Shown here piece by piece: positions 25,407 to 35,071 of a stretch of 64,000 bases of DNA. Each line of letters starts with the position of its first letter. Within the stretch, counting starts at the first letter, position 1. The notes under the pieces are model-generated. The model was given only the letters and a program-made list of their open reading frames with translations, was not told the origin of the DNA and made no database searches. The stretch comes from Natronomonas marina (lineage in GTDB: Archaea; Halobacteriota; Halobacteria; Halobacteriales; Haloarculaceae), in assembly GCF_024298905.1 (NCBI RefSeq), contig NZ_CP101154.1, forward strand, positions 3,188,932 through 3,252,931. Reading direction: 5' to 3'. The translations under genes were made by a program, and so were the position numbers.

Positions 25407-26099
25407 ATGAGCGACCTCCCGGACGAGTTCAAGTGCACCGTCACGAACTGGGAGTACATCTACGGGCTCTGCCGGGACGTGGCCGACGGGGTGAAGGCCG
25501 CCGAGTTCGAGCCGGACGTCGTCGTGGCGCTGGCCCGCGGCGGCTGGTTCGCCGGCCGCTGTATCTGTGACTTCCTCGGCCTGGACGACCTGACGAGCCT
25601 GAAGATGGAACACTACGTCGGTACGGGCAAGAAGGCCGACGAACCGCAGGTCCGCTACCCCATGCCGGAGGGCAGCGTCGAGGGCAAGGACGTGCTGGTC
25701 ATCGACGACATCGCCGACACCGGCGGCTCCATCCGCCGGGCCCACGAGTACGTCACCGACCGCGACTGCGCGGAGGTCCGGACGGCGACGCTGCAGTTGC
25801 TCCAGACCAGCGAGTTCGAACCCGAGTTCGTCGGCGAGCGCCTCGAGGAGTGGACCTGGGTCGTCTACCCCTGGAACTTCATCGAGGACATGATCGACCT
25901 CACGAGCGGCGTCATGGAGAAGGCCGACCAGGACTCGTTCACCCGGGCGGATCTCCGCCACTACCTCGCGGAGTACCACCGCATCGACCGCATCGAGATG
26001 GAGATAGCTCAGCCGGGCCGCCTCGACGAGGTGCTCGCCGAGATGGAGCGCCGCGACGTCGTCGAGCGGGCCGCCGAGAACCGCTGGACGCTGGCGTAG
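25407..26099 (+). CDS. Purine-type phosphoribosyltransferase
   Basis: 230 residues. The PRPP-binding loop VLVIDDIADTGGS (about residues 94-106) is typical of type I phosphoribosyltransferases, and VVVALARGGWFAGRCICDFL is the upstream PPi-loop strand. The about 75-residue C-terminal extension (DLTSGVMEKADQDSFTRADLRHYL ...) resembles archaeal hypoxanthine/xanthine-guanine enzymes. It probably converts a free purine base plus PRPP to a nucleotide. The MTA phosphorylase two genes downstream releases adenine, so salvage is a shared theme. A UbiA gene begins 1 bp after the stop. The base preference cannot be read. Confidence 0.82.
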   Translation: MSDLPDEFKCTVTNWEYIYGLCRDVADGVKAAEFEPDVVVALARGGWFAGRCICDFLGLDDLTSLKMEHYVGTGKKADEPQVRYPMPEGSVEGKDVLVIDDIADTGGSIRRAHEYVTDRDCAEVRTATLQLLQTSEFEPEFVGERLEEWTWVVYPWNFIEDMIDLTSGVMEKADQDSFTRADLRHYLAEYHRIDRIEMEIAQPGRLDEVLAEMERRDVVERAAENRWTLA

Positions 26100-26100
26100 C

Positions 26101-27039
26101 GTGCCCGACAGCCCCGCCGACGCCGTCCGCGAGCGCGCGCCGCGGGTCTGGACCCTCTGGACGGCCAGCCGACCCGCCCAGTTGCTCCTCGTCGTCGCCG
26201 TCTACGCCCTCGGGGTCGCAATCGCCGCCGCTCGCGGCGCCTCCCCCGCCGAATCGTCGGTCGCCGCCGGCCTGCTCTCGCTGCTGTTCGTCGCCGCCGC
26301 GATCCACTACGCCAACGAGTACGCCGACCACGACACCGACGCCCTCACCGAGCGGACGCCCTTCTCCGGCGGCAGCGGCGCGCTGCAAGCGACCGGCCTC
26401 CCCCGCGAACTGGTGGGGAGGGCCGCGGCGGTCGCCCTGACGGTCGGTCTCGCGGCCGCGGCGCTGTTCGTCTCGGTCGGCCTGCTGTCGACGACGGCGG
26501 GCGGCCTGCTGGCCGTCTCCGCGCTCGTCGGCATCGAGTACTCGCTGCCGCCGCTGTCGTTCGCCCGGCGGGGTCTCGGCGAACTCGTCAACGCGCTGCT
26601 CGGCGGCCTCGCGTTGCCCTGCTACGGCGCGGCGGTCGTCGGCGGACTGGACCGCGCCGTCGCGCTCGCCGTGCTGCCGTTCGCGCTCCTCGTCTTCGTC
26701 AACCTCCTGGAGACGCAGTGGCCTGACCGCCACGCCGACGCCGACGTCGGCAAGGACACCCTCGCGGTGCGGTGGCCGCCACGACGCCTGCGGGCCGCCT
26801 ACGCGCTGGTCACGGTGGCGGCGTTCGCGGTGCTTCTGGCGCTCACCCGAGACATCGCGGCGGCCACGCCCGATGTCGTCCCGTGGGCCGTCACGCTCTC
26901 GACGCTGCCTGCGATGCCGCTGTTCGCGTGGGGGGCCGTCCGTTACACCAGACGCGAGACGCCGTACCCCGCCGTCGTCGGGATGGTCGTCGCCGCCGTC
27001 CTGCAGTTGCTCGCGTGGACCTTCGTGGCTGTCGGCTGA
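26101..27039 (+). CDS. UbiA-family prenyltransferase
   Basis: 312 residues from GTG at 26101. About eight to nine membrane helices. Both Asp-rich motifs are present: NEYADHDTDALTERTPFSGG (first, binding prenyl diphosphate through Mg2+) and DRHADADVGKDTLAVRW (second). The fold and motifs fit polyprenyl transfer in quinone (MenA-like) or lipid synthesis. With cydAB nearby a menaquinone role is attractive but unproven. One base separates it from the phosphoribosyltransferase stop, so they share a transcript. Confidence 0.85.
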   Translation: MPDSPADAVRERAPRVWTLWTASRPAQLLLVVAVYALGVAIAAARGASPAESSVAAGLLSLLFVAAAIHYANEYADHDTDALTERTPFSGGSGALQATGLPRELVGRAAAVALTVGLAAAALFVSVGLLSTTAGGLLAVSALVGIEYSLPPLSFARRGLGELVNALLGGLALPCYGAAVVGGLDRAVALAVLPFALLVFVNLLETQWPDRHADADVGKDTLAVRWPPRRLRAAYALVTVAAFAVLLALTRDIAAATPDVVPWAVTLSTLPAMPLFAWGAVRYTRRETPYPAVVGMVVAAVLQLLAWTFVAVG

Positions 27040-27109
27040 CGCCCCCGGACGGCCGCCGCCCCGCCGCCCCGACACCCAAACAGAAGTGCCCCGGCCGTGA
27101 ACGTCCCCC

Positions 27110-27952
27110 ATGCTCGGCATCATCGGCGGCAGCGGCATCTACGAGGCGCTCGGGTTCGAGAACAGTTACGAGGACCGCGTGGAGACGCCGTTCGGTTCGC
27201 CGAGCGCGCCGCTGGAGGTCGGCGAGGTGGCCGGCCGCGAAGTGGCCTTCCTGCCGCGGCACGGCCGCGACCACCAGTACGACCCCACCAACGTCCCCTA
27301 CCGGGCCAACGTCTACGCGCTGAAGCAGGCCGGCGTCGACCAGGTGGTCGCCACCAACGCCGTCGGCAGCCTCCGGGAGGCGCTGTCGCCGCGGACGCTC
27401 GTCGTCCCCGACCAGTCCTTCGACCGCACGCGGGACCGCGAGCGCTCCTTCTTCGGCGACGGCATCGTCGTCCACGTCTCGATGGCCGACCCGTTCTGCG
27501 AACGGCTCTCCGGGCACGTCCTCGACTGTGCGGACGCGACCGACGCCGACGTCGTCGACGGCGGCACCCACGTCACCATCGAGGGCCCGCAGTTCTCCAC
27601 GAGGGCCGAAAGCGAGTTCTACCGGGACCGCGGCTTCGACACCATCGGCATGACCACCGTCCCGGAGGCACAACTGGCCCGCGAGGCCGAGATGTGCTAC
27701 GTCCCGCTGGCCGGAGTCACCGACTACGACGTCTGGCACGACGAGGAGGAGGTGTCCCTGGAGACGGTGCTGGGCCACGCCGCAGCGAACGAGGCGTCGA
27801 TGTCCGCCATCATCGAGGAACTGGTCGAGACGCTGCCCGAGGCGGACTGCGAGTGCCACCACGCCCTCGAGGACGCCATCAACACCCCACCCGAGGCTAT
27901 CGGCCGGGAGACGCGCACGCAGGTCTCGCTGCTTGTCGGCGACTACCGCTGA
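27110..27952 (+). CDS. mtnP: S-methyl-5'-thioadenosine phosphorylase
   Basis: 280 residues, normal for the family. It cleaves MTA with phosphate to adenine and methylthioribose-1-phosphate. Motifs: MLGIIGGSGIYEALGFE, PRHGRDHQYDPTNVPYRAN (phosphate and substrate loop), VATNAVGSLRE, VTIEGPQFSTRAESE and GMTTVPEAQLAREAEMCYV. These also occur in archaeal 5'-deoxyadenosine/MTA phosphorylases and inosine-type relatives, so substrate breadth may be wider. The 3' end overlaps a small minus-strand gene by 10 bp. Confidence 0.92.
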   Translation: MLGIIGGSGIYEALGFENSYEDRVETPFGSPSAPLEVGEVAGREVAFLPRHGRDHQYDPTNVPYRANVYALKQAGVDQVVATNAVGSLREALSPRTLVVPDQSFDRTRDRERSFFGDGIVVHVSMADPFCERLSGHVLDCADATDADVVDGGTHVTIEGPQFSTRAESEFYRDRGFDTIGMTTVPEAQLAREAEMCYVPLAGVTDYDVWHDEEEVSLETVLGHAAANEASMSAIIEELVETLPEADCECHHALEDAINTPPEAIGRETRTQVSLLVGDYR

Positions 27953-28056
27953 CGGCCGTCCTCGCGGACGTACGTCAGCGCGGTCAGAACCTCCTCCGGG
28001 TCGACGCCGTCGCGCCGCGCCGCCTCGAACCGCTCGCGGACGCTCGTGGGTGTCAT
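27943..28056 (-). CDS. 37-residue protein, unknown function
   Basis: The frame encodes a helical charged peptide (TSVRERFEAARRDGVDPEEVLTA). A TATA-like aacttattt lies about 25-30 nt upstream of the ATG at 28056, giving a leaderless layout, which supports it being real. It lies 77 bp downstream of scpA in the same direction and overlaps the mtnP end by 10 bp. No function can be suggested. Confidence 0.5.
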   Translation of the reverse strand: MTPTSVRERFEAARRDGVDPEEVLTALTYVREDGRQR

Positions 28057-28133
28057 GCTATGACATACCACGAGAAGCGAAATAAGTTTGTCGGCAAGTA
28101 TTGACGCGGAAGAACGTTCGCGCGACGGCGCCG

Positions 28134-29237
28134 TCAGTCGTCGGCCGGGGCCGCCTGCTCGCCGCCGACGGCAGAGGGGTCCTGAATCCAGAGGTCGCCG
28201 AAGGGCTCGTCCTGTTCGAGGCGGACCTGCCCGCGGTGGGCGAGGAAGAGCAGCCCCAGGAACGTGTCGACGCGGGAGCCGCCCGCCTCCCGCACCTCGG
28301 CGAACAGCACCTCGTCGCGCCCGCCGTCGTAGTGGCGCTGGACGGCGACGTAGACGTCGTTGATGATGTCCTCCATGTGCTCGTCGTGGGCCGTCCCGGT
28401 CACGTCGTCGGCCGTCGGCTCGTCGTCCATCCGGAAGTCGTCGCCGGCGTGGTAGTCCAGCGTCTGGGTCCCCCGGCCGTAGCCCGACGGCGACTCGGAG
28501 GTGTCGTACGTCCTGGACTCCTTCCACCAGGTGTCCCGCTCGCGCTCCCGGAGGTCGCGCACCAGTTCGTCCAGCGTCTCCGGCGTGCCGCGGGCCCGCT
28601 TGCGCTCGATGCGGCGGTCCATCTCGGCCTCCAGCTGGTCGAAGGGGTCGACCGCCGGCGCCCCCTCGCCGTCCATCGGCTCCGTCTCCCAGGGCTCCTC
28701 CTCAAAGGCCTCCTCCGGTTCGTCGTCGTGCCACATCGCGTCGCTCTTCATCCGCAACAGCACCGACGCGTAGAACAGCGCCCGGCCGCCGGTCCGCAGG
28801 TCCGCCTCGTCCAGCCGGTCGAGGAACTTGTCCGTCACCGTCACCACGTCGATGTCCCAGGGGTCGATTTCGCCCTCGTCGGCCAGCTGGACCAGCAACT
28901 CGACCGGTTCGACCTCCTCGTCGTCGGCCTCGGTCGCCGAGACGTCGAACCCCGAGAGGACCGCGCCGTCGCCGTCCGACTCGGCGTTCGGGTCGGTGCC
29001 GTTCGTCTCGGCATCCTCATCCGCGTCCGCCCCCTCGCCGTTCTCGCGGCGCTCCTTCTCCGCGTCGTGGCCCGCGATGTTCAGCGGTATCTCGTCCGTG
29101 GTCCCGCCGTCGGCGCGGTGCTTCGAGCCACCTGACGTCTCGCTCTCGTCCGTCGGAGGCTCCGGGGAGTCGCTGTCTCGCGGCTCACTCCGCTCACCGC
29201 TCGACTTCTTCGAAGACTCGCTATCCTCGCTAGTCAT
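28134..29237 (-). CDS. scpA: Segregation and condensation protein A (kleisin)
   Basis: 367 residues from the ATG at 29237, overlapping the smc stop by 8 bp. The first about 110 residues are acidic and disordered. The kleisin N-terminal helices follow (EPVELLVQLADEGEIDPWDIDVVTVTDKFLDRLDEADLRTGGRALFYASVLLRMKSDAMW), and the C-terminal winged helix is DEVLFAEVREAGGSRVDTFLGLLFLAHRGQVRLEQDEPFGDLW. It closes the SMC ring in chromosome organisation. Gene order smc-scpA and the overlap indicate stoichiometric expression. No scpB is in the window. Confidence 0.93.
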   Translation of the reverse strand: MTSEDSESSKKSSGERSEPRDSDSPEPPTDESETSGGSKHRADGGTTDEIPLNIAGHDAEKERRENGEGADADEDAETNGTDPNAESDGDGAVLSGFDVSATEADDEEVEPVELLVQLADEGEIDPWDIDVVTVTDKFLDRLDEADLRTGGRALFYASVLLRMKSDAMWHDDEPEEAFEEEPWETEPMDGEGAPAVDPFDQLEAEMDRRIERKRARGTPETLDELVRDLRERERDTWWKESRTYDTSESPSGYGRGTQTLDYHAGDDFRMDDEPTADDVTGTAHDEHMEDIINDVYVAVQRHYDGGRDEVLFAEVREAGGSRVDTFLGLLFLAHRGQVRLEQDEPFGDLWIQDPSAVGGEQAAPADD

Positions 29238-32200
29238 CCGCCGGCACCTCCCCACCCTCCGCCGACAGGTCGATGCCGGTCACGGCGGAGACGTTGTCCT
29301 CCTGCATCATCACGCCGATGGCCCGCTCGGAGCGCTCCAGGAGCGCCGAGCGATGGGAGACGACGACGAACTGGGCGTCGCCGGCCAGTTCCTCGACCAT
29401 CTCGCCGACCATCTCGGCGTTGGCGGCGTCGAGGAAGGCGTCCACCTCGTCGAGGGCGTAGAACGGCGCCGGGTTGTGCCGCTGGATGGCGAAGATGAAC
29501 GCCAGCGCCGTCAGCGACTTCTCGCCGCCCGACATGGCGTCGAGCCGCTGGACCGGCTTGTCCTCCGGCTGGGCCTTCATCGTCAGCCCGCCCTCGAAGG
29601 GGTCCTCGGGGTCCTCCAGGACGAGTTCGCCCGTCCCGCCCGACAGACGCGCGAAGATGTCCTCGAACTGCTCGTTGATGGCCTCGTAGGCGTCCATGAA
29701 CGTCTCCTTCTTGCGGGCCTCGTAGGCGTCGATGCGCTCGCGGATGCCGTCGGCCTCCTCGACCAGCGTCTCGCGTTTCTCCTCGAGTTCGTCGAGTTCC
29801 GCCTCGACCCGGTCGTACTCGTCGATGGCGAGCATGTTGACCGGCTCCAGGGCCGACATCTCGGCCTCCAGCCGCGTTATCTCGGACTCGACGGTGTCGT
29901 GGTCCGGGATCTCCTCGGGGTCGTAGTCGCCCACCTGCGATTCGAGTTCGTCGATCTCCCACTCCAGGCGGTTGGCCGCGTCACGCAGGTCGTCGCGGTC
30001 GGACTCGACGCTTGCGACCGCTTCCGCCTGCTCGTCGCGGGCCGACTTCGCGTCCTCCAGTTCGCCGCGTAGCTCCTCGCGTTCGCCCTTGAGGTCCGCG
30101 AGTTCCGCCTCCAGTTCCTCGACGGCCTCTTCCTTCTCCTCGAGTTTCGCCTCCTCGTCGGCGACGGACTCCTCGAGGTCGACGATGGTCTCCTCGGCCT
30201 CGGCCTTCCGGTTCTGGGCGGCCTCGATGTCGTCGTGTAGCTCCTCGATGGCCTCCTCGGCGTACCCCTTCTCCAGTTCCAGTTCGTTGAGGTCGCCGTC
30301 GAGGTCGTCCATCCGGTCCTCGAGGTCGGCTATCTCCTCGCGGATGGACTCGGCCCTGCCGGTCAGCTCGGGGATGTCCGAGTCCTGCAGTTCCTGCTCC
30401 AGCTCGTCGATTTCGGCCTCGAGACCGTCGATTTCGGCAGTCTTGTCGTCGATGTCGGCCTCCAGGGCCTCCATCTCGTCGGCCACGTCCTCCCGTTCGG
30501 CCTCGATGTCGGCCAGTTCGTCCTCGAGGCGCTCGATGCGCTCCTCGACGGCCTCGCGTTTCTCCTCGACGGACTCGACGTCGGTCTCGATCTCGCGGAC
30601 CTGCTCGGCGGCGTCGGACTGGCGGTCGCGGGCGTCGTCGAGCCGTTCCTCGACGTCCCGGACGTCCTCGCGGATGGACTTCTTTTCGGCCTCCAGTTCG
30701 GTGATGCGCTCGGCGACCCGCTCGAGTTGTCCCTTGCCGCTCTTGGTGAACGAGTACCGCGAGCCGGACTTCGAGCCCCCGGTCATCGCGCCGGACTTCT
30801 CGACGAGGTCGCCCTCCAGCGTCACCAGGCGGAACTCGCCCATCAAATCGCGGGCGGTGTCCATGTCCTCGACGACGAGCGTGTCGCCGACGACGTACGA
30901 GAACACGTCGGCGTAGGCGGGGTCGAAGTCGATGAGGTTGTACGCGAAGTCGACGACGCCCGGCAGGTCCGGCGCCGACGGCAGCGACCGATTGCTCATC
31001 TCGGTCATCGGCAGGAACGTCGCCCGGCCGGCGTTGCGGGACTTGAGGTGTTCGATGCAGCGCTGGCCGACGCCGTCGTCGTCGACGACGACGTTCGCCA
31101 GTCGGCCGCCGGCGGCCGTCTCACACGCCGTCGCGTACTCGGGGTCGACGCCGCCCAGTTGCCCGACCGTGCCGTGGACGCCGTCGAAGCCCCCGTTCAG
31201 CACCGTCGTCACCGCCCGGCCGTAGGAGTCGTCGCCGCTCTCGCCGGCCCGCGCCTCGAGTTCGGCGTACTCCTGCTGTTTCGCCGAGAGGTCGTCCTCG
31301 ACGGACTCGAGGTCGTCCTTCAGGGCGCGCTTCTCCTCGCGGAGGTCCTCGACCACCTCCGTGATGTTCTCGCGGTTCTTTTCCGCCTTCCGCAGTTCGC
31401 GCTCGAGGTCCTCCAGTTCGGCGTCCAGTTCCGGCAACTCGGCTTCGGCGGCCTCGATCTCCTCCTTCTTCTCGCGTTCCTGCTTCGAGCGCCGCCGTGA
31501 CTCGTCGAGCAGGCGGTCCTGCTCGCGCTGGAGTTCGTTGCGCTCGTCGCGGGCCGCCTGGACCGCCTCGCGTTTCTCCTCGAGTTCGTCGCGGACCGCC
31601 TCGTACTCGGTGTCGACGGCCTCGATTTCGGCCTCGACCTCTTCCAGTTCGGCCTCCTTCTCCTGGACGTCGGCCTTCAACGAGGACTTCTCGACCTTCT
31701 TGTTGCGGATTTCGCTCTCGAGTTCATCGACCTTCTCCTGCTTGCGGTCGACCTGGACGAACGCCTGGCTCCGCTCGTTTTCCGCCTCTTCGATGCGTTC
31801 TTTCTGGCTCTCTATCTTGTCCTCGAGGCGGGAGATTTCGCCCTTGACGGCCTCGATTTCGCGCTTTATCTCTATCTGTTCGTCCTCGCCCTTCCGCTCG
31901 ATTTCGGCGTTGAGGTCGGCGAGGTCCTCCTCGAGGCGGGTGACCCGCCCCCGCCGCTCGTCGAGTTCGCGCTGCAGTTCTTCGAGTTCGGTCTCCGTCT
32001 CCTCGAGTTCTTCGCGGGTCTCTTCGAGTTCCTCACGTTTGTCCTCGAGTTCGGCGGCCTTCAGGTGGCCCTCGTACTCCTCCTTCTCGTCGCGGAGTTC
32101 CTGGTACTCCAGGGCCGTCTCCCGCTCCTCGGAGAGTTGCTCGAGGCGCTCTTCCTTCTCCTCGATGCGGAGTTCCGCCTCGTCGACGCGCTCCTGGACG

Positions 32201-32811
32201 GTCTCCAGTTCCTCGAAGGCGTCGGCCTTCTTCGCGTCGAACTCGGCGACGCCGGCTATCTCGTCGATGATCTCGCGGCGAGAGCCGGCGGTCATCGTGA
32301 TGATCTCGGTCACGTCGCCCTGCATCACGACGTTGTACCCCTCGGGCGTGACGCCGGCCTGCGCCAGCAGGTCCCGGATGTCCGAGAGGTTCACCGACCG
32401 GCCGTTGAGGTAGTAGTAGGAGTAGTAGGTGTCGGGGTCGGTCTGCTTGACGCGCCGGCGGATGGAGATTTCGTCGACGTCGCCGACCTTCTCGGAGCCG
32501 GCCGCCGAGACCACCTGCTCGCGGGTGAGCGTCCGGTCGTCGTTGTCCAGCACCACCTCGACGCTGGCCTCCCGCTCGCCGTCGAAGCTGTCGTCGTCCT
32601 CGTGACCGGGGTTGTAGATGAGGTCGGTCAGTTTCTCGGCGCGGATGCCCGAGGTGCGCGCAAGTCCCAGAGCGAAGAGAATGGAGTCGATGATGTTCGA
32701 CTTCCCGGAGCCGTTCGGGCCGCTGATGGTCGTGAAGTCCTCGTAGAACGGGATTCGCGTCTTCCGGCCGAAGCTCTTGAAGTCGTCCAGTACGAGCTCT
32801 TTGATGTGCAT
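29230..32811 (-). CDS. smc: Chromosome segregation protein SMC
   Basis: 1193 residues, full length. Walker A is GPNGSGKSNIID (residues 31-42). Long coiled coils (about 170-510 and 670-1010) surround a hinge (about 515-670, GFDGVHGTVGQLGGVDPEYATACETAAGGRLANVVV). The C-terminal head has the signature DAMSGGEKSLTALAFIFAI and Walker B FYALDEVDAFLDAANAE. It is an ATP-driven DNA loop-handling motor partnering ScpA. A small coiled-coil gene (32835-33155) lies 23 bp upstream on the same strand, so the three probably form one operon. Confidence 0.97.
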   Translation of the reverse strand: MHIKELVLDDFKSFGRKTRIPFYEDFTTISGPNGSGKSNIIDSILFALGLARTSGIRAEKLTDLIYNPGHEDDDSFDGEREASVEVVLDNDDRTLTREQVVSAAGSEKVGDVDEISIRRRVKQTDPDTYYSYYYLNGRSVNLSDIRDLLAQAGVTPEGYNVVMQGDVTEIITMTAGSRREIIDEIAGVAEFDAKKADAFEELETVQERVDEAELRIEEKEERLEQLSEERETALEYQELRDEKEEYEGHLKAAELEDKREELEETREELEETETELEELQRELDERRGRVTRLEEDLADLNAEIERKGEDEQIEIKREIEAVKGEISRLEDKIESQKERIEEAENERSQAFVQVDRKQEKVDELESEIRNKKVEKSSLKADVQEKEAELEEVEAEIEAVDTEYEAVRDELEEKREAVQAARDERNELQREQDRLLDESRRRSKQEREKKEEIEAAEAELPELDAELEDLERELRKAEKNRENITEVVEDLREEKRALKDDLESVEDDLSAKQQEYAELEARAGESGDDSYGRAVTTVLNGGFDGVHGTVGQLGGVDPEYATACETAAGGRLANVVVDDDGVGQRCIEHLKSRNAGRATFLPMTEMSNRSLPSAPDLPGVVDFAYNLIDFDPAYADVFSYVVGDTLVVEDMDTARDLMGEFRLVTLEGDLVEKSGAMTGGSKSGSRYSFTKSGKGQLERVAERITELEAEKKSIREDVRDVEERLDDARDRQSDAAEQVREIETDVESVEEKREAVEERIERLEDELADIEAEREDVADEMEALEADIDDKTAEIDGLEAEIDELEQELQDSDIPELTGRAESIREEIADLEDRMDDLDGDLNELELEKGYAEEAIEELHDDIEAAQNRKAEAEETIVDLEESVADEEAKLEEKEEAVEELEAELADLKGEREELRGELEDAKSARDEQAEAVASVESDRDDLRDAANRLEWEIDELESQVGDYDPEEIPDHDTVESEITRLEAEMSALEPVNMLAIDEYDRVEAELDELEEKRETLVEEADGIRERIDAYEARKKETFMDAYEAINEQFEDIFARLSGGTGELVLEDPEDPFEGGLTMKAQPEDKPVQRLDAMSGGEKSLTALAFIFAIQRHNPAPFYALDEVDAFLDAANAEMVGEMVEELAGDAQFVVVSHRSALLERSERAIGVMMQEDNVSAVTGIDLSAEGGEVPADD

Positions 32812-32834
32812 GGGGGCGCTCGTGGGGCCCCGAA

Positions 32835-33155
32835 TCAGGCGACGATGATGTCGTCGCCGGACTCGGAGTCCGCGTTGTCCTCCTCGTCGGCCTCGTCGGT
32901 GTTAACGTCGTCGGCCGACGCCTCCCCGTCGTCGGCCGGCGATTCGGTCTCCGTCTCATCTGTCTCGCTCTCGACGTCCTGCTGTGCCTCCGTGCGCGTC
33001 GGGCGACCCTCGAGGATGTCGTGACTCCCGTCGGCGTCGCTCTCGAGGGCCTGCAACCGCTCTTTGGTCTCGACGAGTTCGTCCGTCAGTCCGTCGATGG
33101 TCGCTTCGAGTTCCCGCACTTTGGTCTCGAGTTCGTCGACTCGGTTCCCAGCCAT
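32835..33155 (-). CDS. Small coiled-coil protein upstream of smc
   Basis: 106 residues. The N-terminal 45 form a heptad coiled coil (VDELETKVRELEATIDGLTDELVETKERLQAL), the rest is very acidic (TDETETESPADDGEAS ...) and ends in the hydrophobic DDIIVA. This pattern is widely seen in uncharacterised haloarchaeal proteins next to smc. The gene is 23 bp upstream of smc, co-directional. A role in SMC or chromatin function is inferred from position only. It diverges from gatB across 275 bp that hold no other gene. Confidence 0.7.
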   Translation of the reverse strand: MAGNRVDELETKVRELEATIDGLTDELVETKERLQALESDADGSHDILEGRPTRTEAQQDVESETDETETESPADDGEASADDVNTDEADEEDNADSESGDDIIVA

Positions 33156-33430
33156 ACCTCCGTGTGGCGCCCCCGTACGTATAAATCTGCGTCAGACATT
33201 GACAATACTTCTGATACGTCCCCACGACGGCCGCTCGCGTTCGTCGTCGGTCGGTTTCGTCTCGACCGTCCGGCCGCCGATTTCCGGTGGCTGTCATACC
33301 GATCGCCCCCGGGCGTCGGCAGCGTTCCGGCGAACCGTGCCGGCGGGCCGGGGCGCTGGCCCCCTCGCGTCAGGTCGCCCGGACCGGTCCCTTCGTTAGG
33401 CTAAAGCGTTCCCGCGTCAACTACCCGGCA

Positions 33431-34921
33431 ATGACTGCACAGACCGCGGAGGCGCGCGAACTCGCGGCCGTCATCGGGCTGGAGGTCCACGTCCAGCTGG
33501 AGACGGAGACGAAGATTTTCTGTGGCTGTTCGACCGACCCCGCCGACGACGAGGCGCCGAACACGCGGACCTGTCCCGTCTGTCTCGGCCTGCCGGGTGC
33601 GCTACCCGTCCTCAACGAGGGCGCCGTCGAGGCGGCGGTCAAGGTCGGCAAGGCGCTCGGCTCGACCATCCCCGAGGAGACCCGCTTTCACCGGAAGAAC
33701 TACTACTACCCCGACCTGCCGAAGAACTTCCAGATCACACAGTACGACGCGCCCGTCTGTGACGGCGGCGAACTCGAGTTCTCCGTCGGCGGCCAGCGCA
33801 CGGCCGTCGGCATCGAGCGGGCCCACCTCGAGGAGGACCCCGGCAGCCTCGCCCACGCCGGCGGCTCCATCGACACCGCCGACTACACGCTCGTCGACTA
33901 CAACCGCGCCGGCACGCCGCTGATGGAGATCGTCACCGCGCCGGACTTCCGGAGCGCCGAGGAGGCCCGCGCCTTCCTGGCGAAACTGACGGAGGTGCTG
34001 GAGTACCTCGGCGTCTTCGACGCCCAGCGGGACGGCTCGCTGCGGGTCGACGCCAACCTCTCTATCGTCGACGCCGACGACGTCGACGAGGACGGTACCG
34101 TCGGCGAGGCGGTGCTGGAATCGGCCAACCGGACCGAGGTCAAGAACATCTCCAGCCACAGGGCCGCCGAGAAGGCGCTGGCCTACGAGGAGACCCGCCA
34201 GAAGAACGCCATCGAGCGCGGCCGCGAGGTCGAACAGGAGACCCGCCACTGGGACGAATCGCGGGGCATCACCGTCTCGATGCGCTCGAAGGAGGAGGAG
34301 AAGGACTACCGCTACTTCCGGGAGGCGGACCTGCCGCCGCTCCGCGTCGCCGACTGGAAGGAGCGCATCTCGATCCCGGAACTGCCGGACGCCCGCCGCG
34401 AGCGGTTCCGCGAGGAGTACGGTCTCGACGCCGAGTCGGCCTCGAAACTCACCTCCACGAAGCAGGTCGCGGACTTCTACGAGCGGATCGCCGCCGAGTT
34501 CGACCCCGACCTCGCGGCGACGTGGGTCGCCGACAACCTCCTCGGCGAACTCAACTACCGCGACATGGCCATCACCGACGTCGACGACCGTCTCGAGGAG
34601 TTCGCCCGCCTCGTCGAACTGGTCGACGACGAGGAGATAACGACGAAGAACGCCGAGGAGACCGTCCTCCGGCGGATGCTCGACGACGGCCTCTCGCCCG
34701 ACGAGGTCGTCGAGGAAGCGGGTCTCGGGAAGACCGACGACGACGAGGTGGCCGCCGCCGTCGAGACCGCCATCGACGAGAACCCCGAAGCCGTCGAGGA
34801 CTACCACGCCGGCGAGGACGGCGCCCTGAACTTCCTCGTCGGGCAGGTCATGCAGGAGACGGGCGGGTCGGCCGACCCGGGCACCGTCAACCAGTTGCTC
34901 CGGGCGGAACTGGACGGCTGA
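33431..34921 (+). CDS. gatB: Asp-tRNA(Asn)/Glu-tRNA(Gln) amidotransferase subunit B
   Basis: 496 residues from ATG at 33431, where MTAQTAEARELAAVIGLEVHVQLETETKIFCGCST begins the conserved domain; the upstream open frame is Arg-rich and not part of it. Zinc-ligand Cys residues occur in CGCS and RTCPVCLG. Further motifs: FHRKNYYYPDLPKNFQITQYD, YNRAGTPLMEIVTAPDFRS and SMRSKEEEKDYRYFREADLPPL. The C-terminal YqeY-like domain (about 345-496) closes the protein. It phosphorylates and transamidates mischarged tRNA with GatA and GatC; neither is in the window. The nearby aspS may supply Asp-tRNA(Asn). Confidence 0.96.
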   Translation: MTAQTAEARELAAVIGLEVHVQLETETKIFCGCSTDPADDEAPNTRTCPVCLGLPGALPVLNEGAVEAAVKVGKALGSTIPEETRFHRKNYYYPDLPKNFQITQYDAPVCDGGELEFSVGGQRTAVGIERAHLEEDPGSLAHAGGSIDTADYTLVDYNRAGTPLMEIVTAPDFRSAEEARAFLAKLTEVLEYLGVFDAQRDGSLRVDANLSIVDADDVDEDGTVGEAVLESANRTEVKNISSHRAAEKALAYEETRQKNAIERGREVEQETRHWDESRGITVSMRSKEEEKDYRYFREADLPPLRVADWKERISIPELPDARRERFREEYGLDAESASKLTSTKQVADFYERIAAEFDPDLAATWVADNLLGELNYRDMAITDVDDRLEEFARLVELVDDEEITTKNAEETVLRRMLDDGLSPDEVVEEAGLGKTDDDEVAAAVETAIDENPEAVEDYHAGEDGALNFLVGQVMQETGGSADPGTVNQLLRAELDG

Positions 34922-35071
34922 CGTAGCGGGCGAAACCCCGCGTGCGAGGGGACAGTTTCTTCTCGACCTTCGAACTTCGCGGTTCCTCTCGCTTGTCACC
35001 TCGAACTCGTATATGCCTCAAAATGGTGGAATTTGGGAAGAATACTTATCCGTTCCACACGTACCGCTTCC

